Of a stretch of 64,000 nt of DNA, positions 11,135 through 19,948 are shown piece after piece. The translations under genes were made by a program, and so were the position numbers. The stretch comes from Bolinopsis microptera (lineage: Eukaryota; Ctenophora; Tentaculata; Lobata; Bolinopsidae). The stretch covers positions 18,879,401 through 18,943,400 of the forward strand of contig NC_087082.1 of the NCBI RefSeq assembly GCF_026151205.1, in the 5' to 3' direction. Positions within the stretch are counted from its first letter, which is position 1, and each line of letters opens with the position of its first letter. The notes beneath the pieces are model-generated. The model searched no databases. It saw only the letters and a list, made by a program, of their open reading frames with translations, and had not been told where the DNA came from.

Positions 11135-11245
11135 TCTGTTAAGTTTTGAAATGAGATAAGAGAATGATTAAATAGAGAATGATAATAAATTAAAAAGTAA
11201 ACTAACTCTGGTGTTGTTTTGAAATGAGAGGTTGTGGTGTTACTG
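11135..11245 (-). repeat. 73-bp repeat, exon-like on the minus strand
   Basis: One and a half units of a 73-bp sequence (GAAATGAGATAAGAGAATGA ... CGTGTTGTTTT). Read on the minus strand each unit holds CTCATTTCAAAACAACACGA followed by GAGTTAGTTTAC, so every unit carries a potential GTTAGT splice donor. Further arrays lie at 12885-13040, 13812-13950, 30605-30840 and 32335-32650. Confidence 0.75.
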
Positions 11246-11570
11246 TTCTTGGAGGTACGGGTGGTTAAGGTTTTGGTTTTATTGTTTGGGAACACTCTCC
11301 CTTCTGGATCTCACTGAAGATATAGGAGTTGAGATAAAGACTCAGTTTTGAATAAGCTCTTTAATCTAGATAGAGTACCTACACTTTGAAAGTTGTTTAG
11401 TATTAGGAAGTGGTCGGTATCATTTTAGAGTTCTAAATAGTCTCACCTTGTTACATTGCTCAATAGGTGACCCTGAACAAATTATTATTTGATCATTATG
11501 GCTATATTTTGGTGCCGTTATATTTGAGTTAGAAATAATTGTAGTACATTTTTTGGTGATAGCTACTTAC

Positions 11571-11621
11571 GGGATTCTCGGTATCTTCAAAGTTGGTTCT
11601 CCAGTGTCGGTGGTCCGCTCA
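11571..11621 (-). CDS. Short exon, ERTTDTGEPTLKIPRI
   Basis: Acceptor ATTCAG at 11622-11627 and donor GTAAGT at 11570 bound 51 bases reading ERTTDTGEPTLKIPRI. It starts with one leftover base and ends two bases into a codon, so it is a symmetric phase-2 exon. Related copies lie near 11900-11935 (ERTIETSAEPLLKI, no donor) and 13965-14015 (ERTTDTGEQTLKIPR, running into the 73-bp repeat without a donor). The function is unknown. It lies between cysteine exons on the same strand and may belong to the same transcripts. Confidence 0.45.
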
Positions 11622-11636
11622 CTGAATGGTTTTTTT

Positions 11637-11733
11637 ACAACTAACTCTCCGTCAAATGAAGTAATACAAATCTAAGTTTAAAAACATAGATCAATGAGTT
11701 AAGTATTACTTCATTTGACGGAGAGCTAGTTGT
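11637..11733. repeat. 31-bp inverted repeat (hairpin)
   Basis: Arms at 11637-11667 and 11703-11733 are inverted copies (ACAACTAACTCTCCGTCAAA against its complement) with one mismatch around a 35-base loop. Only the right arm is present in the related loci near 11975-12010 and 14060-14095. Confidence 0.9.
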
Positions 11734-11793
11734 TTTAAAAGTATTCAAATTAATTCCTTAGATAAAAAGTTGTAAAAGTGTGTAAATACTTAC

Positions 11794-11880
11794 GGACACC
11801 AACATGGCCAGCCTCGACCCGACTCCTTTAGCTGTTTAATATGTTTTCGCTTGCAGCTTTCTTTGTGCTCTGCGCACCTA
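11794..11880 (-). CDS. Cysteine exon copy 1 (...WPCWCP)
   Basis: Bounded by an acceptor (TTTTTTTAG, 11881-11889) and a GTAAGT donor at 11793. The frame reads RCAEHKESCKRKHIKQLKES, then GRGWPCWCP. The four cysteines are conserved in all three copies, while the basic middle varies. The exon begins with one base of a split codon and ends two bases into the next, so it is symmetric. The spacing suggests a small metal-binding or disulfide-rich fold; I do not know the family. I see no signal peptide in this exon. Confidence 0.5.
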
Positions 11881-12072
11881 CTAAAAAAATTTTCAGTAAC
11901 GGTTCTGCAGATGTTTCGATGGTCCGCTCGCTGAAATGGTTTTTATGTTACCAGATTTGAAAAAATTGATCGATAAGTTAAGTATTACTTCATTTGGCGG
12001 AAAGCTAGCTGTATTAGGAATATTCAAATTAATACCTTAGATAAAACGTTGTAAAAGTGTGTAAATACTTAC

Positions 12073-12159
12073 GGACACCAACATGGCCATCCTTTGCCTG
12101 TCTTCTTGAGATGTTTAATAAACTTGCGTTTGCACGCATCTTTTTGTTCAAGGCATCTC
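12073..12159 (-). CDS. Cysteine exon copy 2 (...WPCWCP)
   Basis: Same 87-bp length and phases as copy 1. Acceptor TTCTTCAG (12160-12167), donor GTAAGT at 12072. It reads RCLEQKDACKRKFIKHLKKT, then GKGWPCWCP. Conservation of length, frame, splice sites and cysteines among three diverged copies argues that this is, or recently was, a coding exon. The upstream flank (minus orientation) carries a copy of the tail module at 12195-12288. Confidence 0.55.
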
Positions 12160-12194
12160 CTGAAGAAAAAAAAATATATATTAATAATAATAGT

Positions 12195-12288
12195 TATTAC
12201 AAATATAAAACATATATAATCCTCTATAAGGTAACAATTTGTGTTACCTCAGCTTTATCCTGCTCACTGAGCCGGCTTTTTCTGACGT
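12195..12288 (-). repeat. Copy of the SEQDKAEVTQ tail module
   Basis: Diverged copy: CATATATAATCCTCTATAAG, then GTGTTACCTCAGCTTTATCC and GAGCCGGCTTTTTCTGA. Confidence 0.65.
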
Positions 12289-12453
12289 GACCGTTTTTAT
12301 CTCTTGGAAACTTTTCCCCCACGGATCATTTTGTTCTACTGGCTAAATGAAGATGACCTGGTTAGATAAAAGCACAGCATGTTTAAAAGTTTCAGATATA
12401 CTTACACTGACGAAATCGAGAGAAAATGTTAACAAATTTAAAGTTATTCAAGT

Positions 12454-12684
12454 TTAAAATGTACACTGTAATGTTATGAAAGAGGCAGCAGATGCACCAA
12501 AGGTAACTTCATGTAGATAATGTGTAACACATTTGAGTAGGATGTCATCAGCGAGTGACATGGGATATTCAAAAGATTTGACACAGTCAAAATATAAACC
12601 CCTAATCCAAATGTTTCTCTCTTCATCAATGAGAAATATTTCATCACCTGTATATTTGAAAGGGTCAATGATGACATTTTCCAT
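12454..12684 (-). CDS. Possible first exon or small protein, 76 aa
   Basis: ATG at 12682-12684 opens a frame MENVIIDPFKYTGDEIFLID, then EERNIWIRGLYFDCVKSFEY, continuing to a stop at 12454. The composition is protein-like, acidic then hydrophobic. The ATG context (CCATCTTGCTATG on the plus strand) is shared with non-coding copies at ~5568 and ~19270, so this start may sit in a mobile 5' segment. I do not recognise the family. The last ~15 residues look less coding-like, and the exon may end earlier at a splice donor I cannot place. Confidence 0.4.
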   Translation of the reverse strand: MENVIIDPFKYTGDEIFLIDEERNIWIRGLYFDCVKSFEYPMSLADDILLKCVTHYLHEVTFGASAASFITLQCTF

Positions 12685-12884
12685 CTTGCTATGGCAGTGC
12701 GGCCTAATGAACGAAATCCATAATGGAAGTTTAAAATAAAAATAGGAGTAGTGTGTAATTTATAGATTAAAAACACAATTAATTAATTTATAATTTGTAA
12801 CACATCAAATATTGCTAGTTTCTAATCTAATTACGTCTATTATGTACTATCCCGCCGTGGATTCTCTTCGGTTTGTCTGTTAAG

Positions 12885-13040
12885 TTTTAAAATGAGATGA
12901 GAGAATGATTAAATAGAGAATGATAATAAATTAAAAAGTAAACTAACTCTCGTGTTGTTTTGAAATGAGATAAGAGAATGATTAAATAGAGAATGATAAT
13001 AAATTAAAAAGTAAACTAACTCTCGTGTTGTTTTGAAATG
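12885..13040 (-). repeat. 73-bp repeat, two units
   Basis: Two consecutive units of the 73-bp repeat described at 11135-11245, with TAAACTAACTCTCGTGTTG at the end of each. Confidence 0.85.
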
Positions 13041-13155
13041 AGAGGTTGTGGTGTTACTGTTTTTGGAGGTTGAGGTATTAACGTTTGGGATGACTCCCCA
13101 GTCCCCCCTTATTCTGGATCTCACTGAAGATATAGGAGTTGAGATAAAGCATTAC

Positions 13156-13271
13156 TCAGCATTGACTCGCCTTCCTCCTTTGGAGCATTGCATTTGTCGC
13201 AGTGTAAGTATGTCAGCCTGGGCATTATAGCTCCACACCTGCACTTCCAGGCCTTGTTGTAGGGGGACATC
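13156..13271 (-). CDS. Zinc-ribbon exon (CxC...CxxC)
   Basis: An acceptor (CGTTCAG) is followed one base later by ATG (13268-13270). The frame reads MSPYNKAWKCRCGAIMPRLT, then YLHCDKCNAPKEEGESML. The C-x-C-x12-C-x2-C pattern with a Trp just before the first pair resembles small zinc ribbons of the RanBP2/rubredoxin kind, expected to bind one zinc. A GTAATG donor at 13155 ends the exon; reading through adds only a few residues before a stop. The neighbouring exons on this strand are the cysteine exons at 14.2 and 12.1 kb. Confidence 0.5.
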
Positions 13272-13683
13272 CTGAACGATCTAAAATCAGTGTTTTTTTA
13301 ATCACCCGTCTGGTGCGAGCTCTTTGTACTACACAACGTGATAGTCAGGCTACCAGTGTTTTAGCAGAGCTTTCTCGTAACTTTCAGATTCTTATTTTTA
13401 TATCTTTATTAAATATACTTTATAAATGTATTATTTTTATTTCAAGTACATTGACCCATGTTGTAACTAGAAGGGGAAAGAAACATTATAGAATTGGTAT
13501 CACGATAGTTAATTAATTGAATTATAGCATAAATATCTTTATCACTTAATTATTATCATTATCAGCTCGAAGTAGAATTTCTTGTTTCATTGAAATTTCT
13601 TGTTTCATTGAACATTAGATAAGTAAAACAAGAATTTGGTAAAGTATTAGTAAGTAATTAGTAAATCAAACAAAAAAAACCAG

Positions 13684-13815
13684 GTTTGTCCGGTTTGTCT
13701 AGCTTGCGGGGCAGGTCTAGCTTGCGGCAGGTCTAGCTTGCAGCTTGTCTAGCTTGCGACGGGTCTAGCTTGCGGCAGGTCTAGCTTGCAGCAGGTCTAG
13801 CTTGCAGCAGGTCTT
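13684..13815. repeat. ~16-bp minisatellite AGGTCTAGCTTGC(A/G)GC
   Basis: About eight units of GGTCTAGCTTGCGGCA and variants (one GACGGGTCTAGC) repeat head to tail. Confidence 0.85.
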
Positions 13816-13950
13816 AAATAGAAAATGATAATAAATTAAAAACTAACTCTCGTGTTGTTTTGAAATGAGATAAGAGAATGATTAAATAGAAAATGATAAT
13901 AAATTAAAAAGTAAACTAACTCTCGTGTTGTTTTGAAATGAGAGGTTGTG
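13812..13950 (-). repeat. 73-bp repeat, about two units
   Basis: Two partial units. On the minus strand the ERTTDTGEQTLKIPR exon at 13965-14015 reads straight into this repeat without a splice donor. Confidence 0.75.
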
Positions 13951-14151
13951 GTGTTACTGTTCTTCTCGGTATCTTCAAAGTTTGCTCTCCAGTGTCGGTG
14001 GTCCGCTCACTGAAATGGTTTTTATGTTACCAGATTTAAAAACATAGATCAATAAGTTCAGTATTACTTCATTTGGCGGAATGCTAGCTGTATTAGGAGT
14101 ATTTAAATTAATACCTTAGATAAAACGTTGTAAAAGTGCGTGAATACTTAC

Positions 14152-14238
14152 AGGCACCAGCAAGGCCACCCCTTTCCGCTTTCTTTCAAATTCTTTATAA
14201 ATTTACGCTTACACGCATCTTTTTGTTCAAGGCATCTC
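14152..14238 (-). CDS. Cysteine exon copy 3 (...WPCWC)
   Basis: Acceptor TTTTCCAG (14239-14246), donor GTAAGT at 14151. It reads RCLEQKDACKRKFIKNLKES, then GKGWPCWCL. Same length, phases and cysteine positions as 11794-11880 and 12073-12159. It differs from copy 2 mainly in the middle of the basic region. Function unknown. Confidence 0.55.
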
Positions 14239-14833
14239 CTGGAAAAAAAGAAGGTTTCTTAAAGTTCGTGATAATAAAATCATGTGGACAATTAACAGTG
14301 AGGTTCATACAATGTCGAGACATAATAAAAGATCAATGAGAAATTAAACAAACTCTCTTGCTGGATATACTAGGTCGGAACTTGGTCTTTTGGACATATT
14401 GTACGGTAGTAAAACAAGTTGACTGTATAGTAGGGGATAAAGCTGAAGTGATGAGTTAGAGCCTGTTCAAGAATTTATGGTAACCATATAATAGGTCCTC
14501 CTCATTTATAGTAACCGTATAATATGTTCACATAATGTTGCAAGATGTTTGCAGCTGCATGAAAAGTTTATAAGAAGAAAATGTTACTTACCTGTCAAGT
14601 TTACAACTTGTTCTTTTCGCAAACAGCCAGGTGAATTCTGATTAATAGCAGCAAAACTACTTTTACCACTTTAGGGATCTTTACTATTAACTGTTTTATA
14701 CTCGACTTTCGGTTCTGATTGATAGCATTTGAACTCCGGTAATAAGTTGAGAACTTTAAATTCAAGGAATATATCATTCTACCTATGAACATTATAAAAG
14801 GTTAATAATTATTACAAAGATAATATAACATTT
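14239..14833. other. Intergenic with repeat fragments
   Basis: No gene seen. 14640-14830 is the upstream half of the dispersed tail-module repeat (CTGTTTTATACTCGACTTTC, ATAAGTTGAGAACTTTAAAT and following), also at 9430, 17190, 22830 and 34010. The stretch from 14253 (AAGGTTTCTTAAAGTTCG) matches 22560-22625. Confidence 0.5.
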
Positions 14834-14922
14834 ACTTCACTATACTCATGCCTATTCTTGGTTTTCTTGACTGTGCTTACCCCCACGTAAAAAAGCACTC
14901 CTGATACTATACCTTTCATATT
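14834..14922 (-). CDS. NMKG module exon, truncated
   Basis: Acceptor ATATTCAG (14923-14930) then NMKGIVSGVLFYVGVSTVKK, TKNRHEYSEV. The frame is lost just after SEV, where other copies read YLSKT. It follows the intact module at 15054-15197 on the same strand, as a second consecutive exon of the same kind. It is probably a decayed duplicate. Confidence 0.5.
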
Positions 14923-15053
14923 CTGAATATAAGTGAATTATTAAGTAAAATGTTCAATGTAAGCGTAACGGTAATCTTGAAATTGTGTACTTGAAAAGTA
15001 TGGAAATTGTGTAAGCAGTCTCTATTTGCTTAAGATTAGTAGATTATTTGTAA

Positions 15054-15197
15054 CCGATATATCTGCACCTCCCCTCCTTCTTCAAACATTGTTGTTTTAG
15101 ACAGATAGACCTCACTGTACTGATGGCCGTTTTTTGTTTTTTTCTCCGTGCTCACTCCTACAAAAAACACAACCCCCGAAACGATTCCTTTCATGTT
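15054..15197 (-). CDS. NMKG/EEGGE module exon
   Basis: Acceptor ATATTCAG (15198-15205) is followed in phase 0 by NMKGIVSGVVFFVGVSTEKK, then TKNGHQYSEVYLSKT and EEGGEVQIYR. Beyond this the copy diverges (LQII, then stop), so the usual WWSSQPxPxLE end and its GTAATG donor are missing here. This is a well-preserved core of the ~68-residue repeat. The pattern of alternating hydrophobics around VxGVSxxKKxKNG suggests a small beta-barrel; that is inference only. A paralogous exon follows 130 bases downstream at 14834-14922. Confidence 0.5.
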
Positions 15198-15199
15198 CT

Positions 15200-15490
15200 G
15201 AATATGAGTGAATTAAAAAGTAAGACCTTGAAAATATGTCCGTGATAATTAATTCCGATAAGGTAATTAACAATTAATGCAGAGTATGATTATAATACAA
15301 TTTATCTCCGAACGTCTAATGTCTATACTTCTAAAGATAAAAATAAAAATAATCTATATAAGACCTTCTACTCTTTAATTAGGGTACATGAATTAGAATT
15401 ACAATTACAATCTCAATATTCCTCATATCTCCCTCCCATCTTCAGAATCCCCAAGAAATATTTTCTCACATAAGTTAATAGTCCTAACTT
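15200..15490. repeat. Dispersed AT-rich repeat (copies at 23.2 and 34.7 kb)
   Basis: TAATTAACAATTAATGCAGA, TTTATCTCCGAACG and following bases match 23280-23520 and 34690-34920. All three copies lie directly upstream, on the minus strand, of NMKG modules, so they form part of a larger repeated cassette. Confidence 0.8.
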
Positions 15491-15690
15491 TACGTTTAAC
15501 TGTTTTATACTTTAACTTTGAATTACTGAACTTTAAATTGAAAGAACGGTGAATAACATTCTACCTATGAACATTATAAAAGGTTACTAATTATTACAAA
15601 TATATAACATTTATAGTCCTTTATAAAGTAACAATTTGTGTCACTTCAGCTTTATCCTGCTCACTGAGCCGGCTATTTCTGCAGTTGCTG
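15480..15690 (-). repeat. Dispersed tail-module repeat, full copy
   Basis: Contains TGAACTTTAAATTGAAAGAA, ATTCTACCTATGAACATTAT, and the tail module ending GAGCCGGCTATTTCTG. Similar long copies lie at 9430-9650, 17190-17430 and 23500-23725. Confidence 0.8.
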
Positions 15691-16548
15691 AAGTGACCGT
15701 TTCTCTTAGAATGTTGAAGTAGGGTTTGTTAAAGATACTTAGTACAACCTGAGAAATAATTATTAGAGGATAACAATCTGTGTAACATTACATTAAATCC
15801 TGCGTTAATAATCAACGTGGGATCAACTTTTAAGTAGAGCAATTTGAATAATAGTTCATATTTATAAGCTTATTAATAGGCATTCTCAAATTATTATAAT
15901 GAAAAGATATGTGATCTTCTCAGGCATTTATTTGTTGTGCTTCAACAAAAAAATCAAACTGGCCTGCACTGACTTAATTTGTTCTTCCATAGCCGTCTCC
16001 ACTCATTACTCTTCTGGTGTGTAGATCGAGTCAGAGGAAGCAAACATCATTGTGATCATCTCAAGGAGCAGTCCCATGCCATCATAGCCATTCTCATAGA
16101 AAAGCGAGTAGCAGTACATGATGTCTGTGACAGCTGATGGGTCCATTTTGTCTGTCAAGGCCACTGCCGACATAGATGTTGCTGCCTTAAACTGTGCACA
16201 GTCGTTCCAAAGTCGTACAATAGTTTCCCATGTTGCAGAAAACTTTAGTCTGTTCTCTCCTGTTATTTTTGCTGGTTCACATAACATGAGAACACGCGTT
16301 GTTAAATATTTGCAGTTGTTTCTTAATTTCTTTACTGCATGAAGCTTGTCCTGCATCGGAAAATCACATTTACGATCCACTCTTCACTCTTCTGGTGTGT
16401 AGATCGTAGTTTACTTCAGTCACCAATGAAATAGATGTACACTCACCTTTCTGATAAAAGTCAGCTAAAGCTCCATGCTACGATAGTTAGTAACAACCAT
16501 AACAATATATAAAGATATAACTTACTTTCAATAACACCTCCTCTGGCA
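15560..16548. repeat. 1-kb segmental duplicate, copy 2
   Basis: Partner of 9535-10545, six kilobases away in the same orientation, with a few scattered substitutions and a small indel around the AACAATATATA run. Confidence 0.9.
16006..16380 (-). other. 124-codon open segment, second copy
   Basis: Copy of 9964-10338. Compared base by base, five differences lie inside the frame: one silent and four replacements (V/A, R/W, F/Y, A/T). The frame stays open, but this ratio gives no sign of purifying selection since the duplication. Immediately upstream a different frame (KGECTSISLVTEVNYDL, ending in TAA) follows a possible acceptor (TTTTATCAG) near 16470, so the actual transcript structure is unclear. 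Confidence 0.4.
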
Positions 16549-16637
16549 ACCCTTGGTTAACCGGAGCGGTGCACTTTTTGCAGGGATCTCCGCTTTTTGT
16601 GTCAGCACTGTAACACTCAGTGTAACAGTTTATTTAA
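16526..16637 (-). CDS. Cysteine exon with CKKC
   Basis: Minus frame CYTECYSADTKSGDPCKKC, then TAPVNQGLPEEVLLK, ending at GTAAGT (donor at 16525). A possible acceptor (GTGTTACAG) at 16608 would begin the exon within this frame and leave only the CKKC pair; otherwise the open stretch starts at about 16637 after a TAA. Four cysteines in this arrangement suggest zinc binding. The paralogous position at ~10.5 kb keeps the donor but has lost this frame. It lies just downstream of the OB-like exon at 16704-16880 and could be its next exon. Confidence 0.45.
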
Positions 16638-16703
16638 GGATTAATCACTACTATAAAAATCATTTGTGAATCATATATTTAAAACAAAATAATATCCACT
16701 TAC

Positions 16704-16880
16704 GGTGAAGAGCTCTACCCCCTCTGACGGAAAGTACGTGCATACGTCCGTATGCTCGCCAACAATGGCGAACATGAGCATGGGCTTTCCCTGTTGTGTA
16801 GATTTACTCCTTAAAAACTTTATAGTCCCCTTCACGTAGACATAACGTTTAGGGGTTTCCGCAGGTGCAGCAGTGTTCAA
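16704..16880 (-). CDS. OB-like family, exon 1 (locus 1)
   Basis: Reads PKRYVYVKGTIKFLRSKST, QQGKPMLMFAIVGEHTDVC, TYFPSEGVELFT, then donor GTAAGT in phase 0. The paralogue at 47.8 kb has an ATG eight residues before PKRY; here that start is absent (the frame opens at a TTG), so this copy may have lost its 5' end. The pattern of strands around VKGxIKF...GKPMxMFAxVG resembles the first half of a nucleic-acid-binding OB-fold; this is inference. No second family exon is seen close downstream here; a CKKC exon comes instead. Confidence 0.5.
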
Positions 16881-17186
16881 GTTAAAGTGTACACTATATA
16901 ATTGTTATCTAGGGTTAGCCTCAGTGTAATAGTATGGTCTCCCCAAATTAGCAAAATGTTAATGATGAATTAACACTCCTAATTAGGGTTAGTGTATACA
17001 ATTTGATCATTATGGCTCTATTATAGGTGGGTCTATATTTAAGTTGTCAAACTACAAATATATATTATATAATATAATTGTTGTAAATGTTTCGGTGAAA
17101 GTTACTTTTGCCACTCTAGGGATCTTAGGGATCGGTTCTTGTAGTTCTACTAGTCAATATTTTGATTACACATATTATCACACATT

Positions 17187-17377
17187 AAATTAATAGTCCT
17201 AAGTTTACTATTAACTGTTTTATACTCGACTTTGAGTTCTGATTAATAGCAGTTAAACTCTGGTAATAAGTTGAGAACTTTAAATTCAAGGAACGGTGAA
17301 TATCATTCTACCTATGAACATTATAAATAATAATAAAAAGGTTAATAATTATTACAAATATATAATATTTATAGTCT
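17187..17377. repeat. Upstream half of the dispersed tail repeat
   Basis: ACTGTTTTATACTCGACTTT, AAGTTGAGAACTTTAAATTC and following bases, as at 9430, 14690, 22870 and 34020. On the minus strand this is the 3' flank of the coil gene's stop codon. Confidence 0.75.
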
Positions 17378-19237
17378 CTATAAGGTAATAATTTGTGTCA
17401 CTTCAGCTTTGTCCTGCTCACTGAGCCTCTCCTTCCTGTTGTTATCGTCGCGTTTCCATTCCACCGCTGCTCTTTCCTCTTCAGTTATCCCGTAGCACAC
17501 ATCTTTGGCTGTCAATTCCACTCTCAGTGCTAGTCTATTCAAGACTCTGATGAAATCCTCTTTGTCTCCAACAAATATTCCCAACTCCGTACTGATTATT
17601 TCTGATACTTGCTGCCTTGCCTTAGAGGGAATTCCCTCGGGCAAGGTAGCCGCATCGAAGTCCATCTCCGCTCCCTCGATCTTTGCCTCTTTCAGCCTCC
17701 CCATAAACACTGGCTCCGGTCTTATCGTGCTCCTTGCTCCGATATGCTTGCTCCAACCATCTATACTTTCAGGCAAATCCCCTAAGTATAGTCCCCGTTC
17801 TCCAATTTGCCTAGGAATCTTAGATAATTGAATCCTGATGTTTTCTTTCTGTCTTTCCTTGCATCATTCTTCAGTTTCTTTTCGCATGACTTCCTGCTGT
17901 TTCCTCATCATTTCTACTCTTAGTTCTTCCCTCCTACATTCCTCTTCTTCTTTGATCCTCTTCATTTCTTCTGCTCTTCTCTTCTCTTCTTGTACTTCAA
18001 TTCTTCTTCTTTCTGCTTCTCTCTGTTCGTATTGCCTGCGCTGTCTGTCCTCTTCTTCCACTGCTCTTCTTTCTTCTTCTTTTCTTTCAATTCTCCTTCT
18101 TTCTGCTAGCCTCTGTTCTTCTTGCCTGCGCTGTCTTTCCTCTTCTTCCACTGCTCTTCCACTGCTCTTCTTTTCTTTTTTCCAGGCTTCTCAAACTCTG
18201 TCTCTCCGTTGCTTCTTCTCTTTCACGCGCATCTCCATCTCTTCTGTTGTCTCCGTGCCATCTTTCAGTTCCCCTCCGTCTGTCTCGTGCATTATAATAA
18301 TGTCTTTCTGGCTGCGCTTTCCATTCTTGTTGCCTGCGATGTCTATTTCCTTCCTCTGCCAATCTCTGCTGGACCATTTCTCTTCTTTCCGCCAAGTTTC
18401 TTCTTCTTCGTCTCTCCGCTTCTTCACGTGCATCTCTATCTCTTCTTCTTCTGTTTTCTTCGTCTTTTCTGTCATCTTCCTGCTGTTCTCTCTCCCAGTG
18501 AGCAATTCCCCCTGCTGTTCTGTCGACGCTCCCTTTCTCCTCGAATCCCCGCGTCACTTGTACGACTTCCTTGTTCTTAGATCCACTCTGCATCAATTGC
18601 TCTACATTTCCGGGCTTAGGTTTTAACGGAATTCCGTTAAGCCTATTCTGTTTGTAGTTCTCTATGTGTCCTCTGCTTATTCCGTACTTCATTGGGATCA
18701 CACTCTTCAATCCGCTGTAGCAAGAGTCTTCTGTCCTGCTGCTATTAAATGACCTTCCTGGATTCAAGATCATAAAGAAATTTTCTTTATATCTATAGAT
18801 CTATCCTGCCCAGAGCAGGCGTCCCAAGTTAGCATTGCTCCCCACGGATCCACAATCGTTACGAACAATCCCAGAAACTCCCACAGCACATCCCATTTCT
18901 TCCTCTCTTCCGTGGATATGTTGTCTGCTATGAGAGAGTCTCTCACCTGTTTATTCATTCTCCTCATTTCGTCTAAGGTTACGTTTATTGGTCCTTCTTT
19001 TAAAAGAACTTCCAACTTATCCGTAACCTTCCTCTTCCACGAACTACTTCTTTCCGTCTCTTCATCTTTACTCTTTTCTGACTCTTCTTCTCCATCTTGC
19101 GCTTCTTGACTCAGCTGGGGGCTAACAGGGACTGCAGGAGCAATAGGGGCGGCAGCAGGGAGGTAGCAGTAGCTGGCATGGGGCCATGATAGCAGCAATA
19201 GCAGCAAATGATATCCCACTACTTGGACTATTACTGC
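17378..19237 (-). pseudogene. Long K/R/E coiled-coil gene with frameshifts
   Basis: Three minus-strand frames follow each other and are best read as one ~620-codon gene. It starts (no ATG seen) with a hydrophobic stretch (YHLLLLLLSWPHASY) and a Pro/Ala region, then ERKKWDVLWEFLGLFVTIVD. Near 18770 the frame ends in an overlapping ATGA and continues in another frame (MILNPGRSFN...) into a long E/R/K coil, shifts again near 18140-18100, and after a stop at ~17865 continues in a third frame. The third frame has a globular end (LPESIDGWSKHIGARS, LTAKDVCYGITEEERAAVEW) and the tail KERLSEQDKAEVTQIITL. The long plus-strand frames here are antisense to the coil. It is either a pseudogene or carries indels in low-complexity sequence. 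Family unknown. Confidence 0.6.
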
Positions 19238-19344
19238 CAATGTTGAAGTAGAGTTTGGAGGTGGTTTTTTTCCATCTTGCTATGACAGTAGTTGTAAATT
19301 CTCCTGCCCGCTTACGTCTATTATGTACAATGCTTACTATATAT

Positions 19345-19437
19345 ATAATACTTACGTCTATTATGTACTATTCCGCCGTGGATTCTCTTCCTTAGCATAG
19401 GACCCGGTCCTATTTGATCTTTTTGTGTCTCGTGACT
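19345..19437. repeat. Dispersed CCGCCGTGGATTCTC repeat
   Basis: ACTTACGTCTATTATG, CCGCCGTGGATTCTCTTCC, TAGCATAGGACCCGGTCC. Long copies are at 5640-5730 and 7165-7250. Only the first part recurs at 11092-11125, 12835-12870, 30575 and 32310. Confidence 0.85.
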
Positions 19438-19468
19438 AATATATTGATTTCTTTAAAAATAGACTTAC

Positions 19469-19948
19469 TCTTTTTCGGTGTTTTGCTGGGGTTGAGTGTT
19501 GTACTGTAACTGCTGATGTGATGATGCTTAACCCAACAACATTTGTGTATGACTTACCATTTACAATCTTTTCAAGAGTCTTCATATTTATCTTACTATT
19601 GACCTGTTTGATATTATTTTCTATTACACAAAAATAAATTGCAAATTGAAAATTTGTGTCACAAAAATTTCATATGGTGAATTTGTCACTAATAGTAATT
19701 TTACGAGCAGATGTCAGATTTTCAATCTCCTACTTTACACTATAACTGTTTTGAACTGAAATATTTTTAAAAAAACGTTAAAATTTGATCCTTTTGTATG
19801 GCAAACTACAAACCTTTAGCTCATCGGGAACAATCGATGCCCATATAAGATAGTCAGTCTCCTCGTTATCTTTCTTTTTTATAACGATTTTAACTCTCCC
19901 CTTACACATACTCCCAATGAAGGTTACTACACCTTCTACAATCATTTC
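19469..19948 (-). CDS. OB-like family, two-exon gene (locus 2)
   Basis: Exon A (19814-19948) follows acceptor CTCACTCAG. An in-frame ATG at 19944 starts MIVEGVVTFIGSMCKGRVKI, then VIKKKDNEETDYLIWASIVP, ending DELK at donor GTTTGT (phase 0). A 210-bp intron follows. Exon B (19469-19603) follows acceptor ATCAAACAG: VNSKINMKTLEKIVNGKSYT, NVVGLSIITSAVTVQHSTPA, KHRKR, then donor GTAAGT (phase 0). Both exons are open with usable splice sites. Exon A aligns in pattern with the KRYVYVKGxIKF exon; exon B looks like the closing strands plus a basic tail. I infer a small basic nucleic-acid-binding protein. The next exon is not identified. Confidence 0.55.

Noticed and set aside
17505-18626. Plus-strand ORFs of 108-262 codons rich in Ser/Leu/Phe/Cys
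   Set aside because: Antisense to the K/R/E coil on the minus strand; the TCTTCT-type bias is the complement of AGA/GAA codons.
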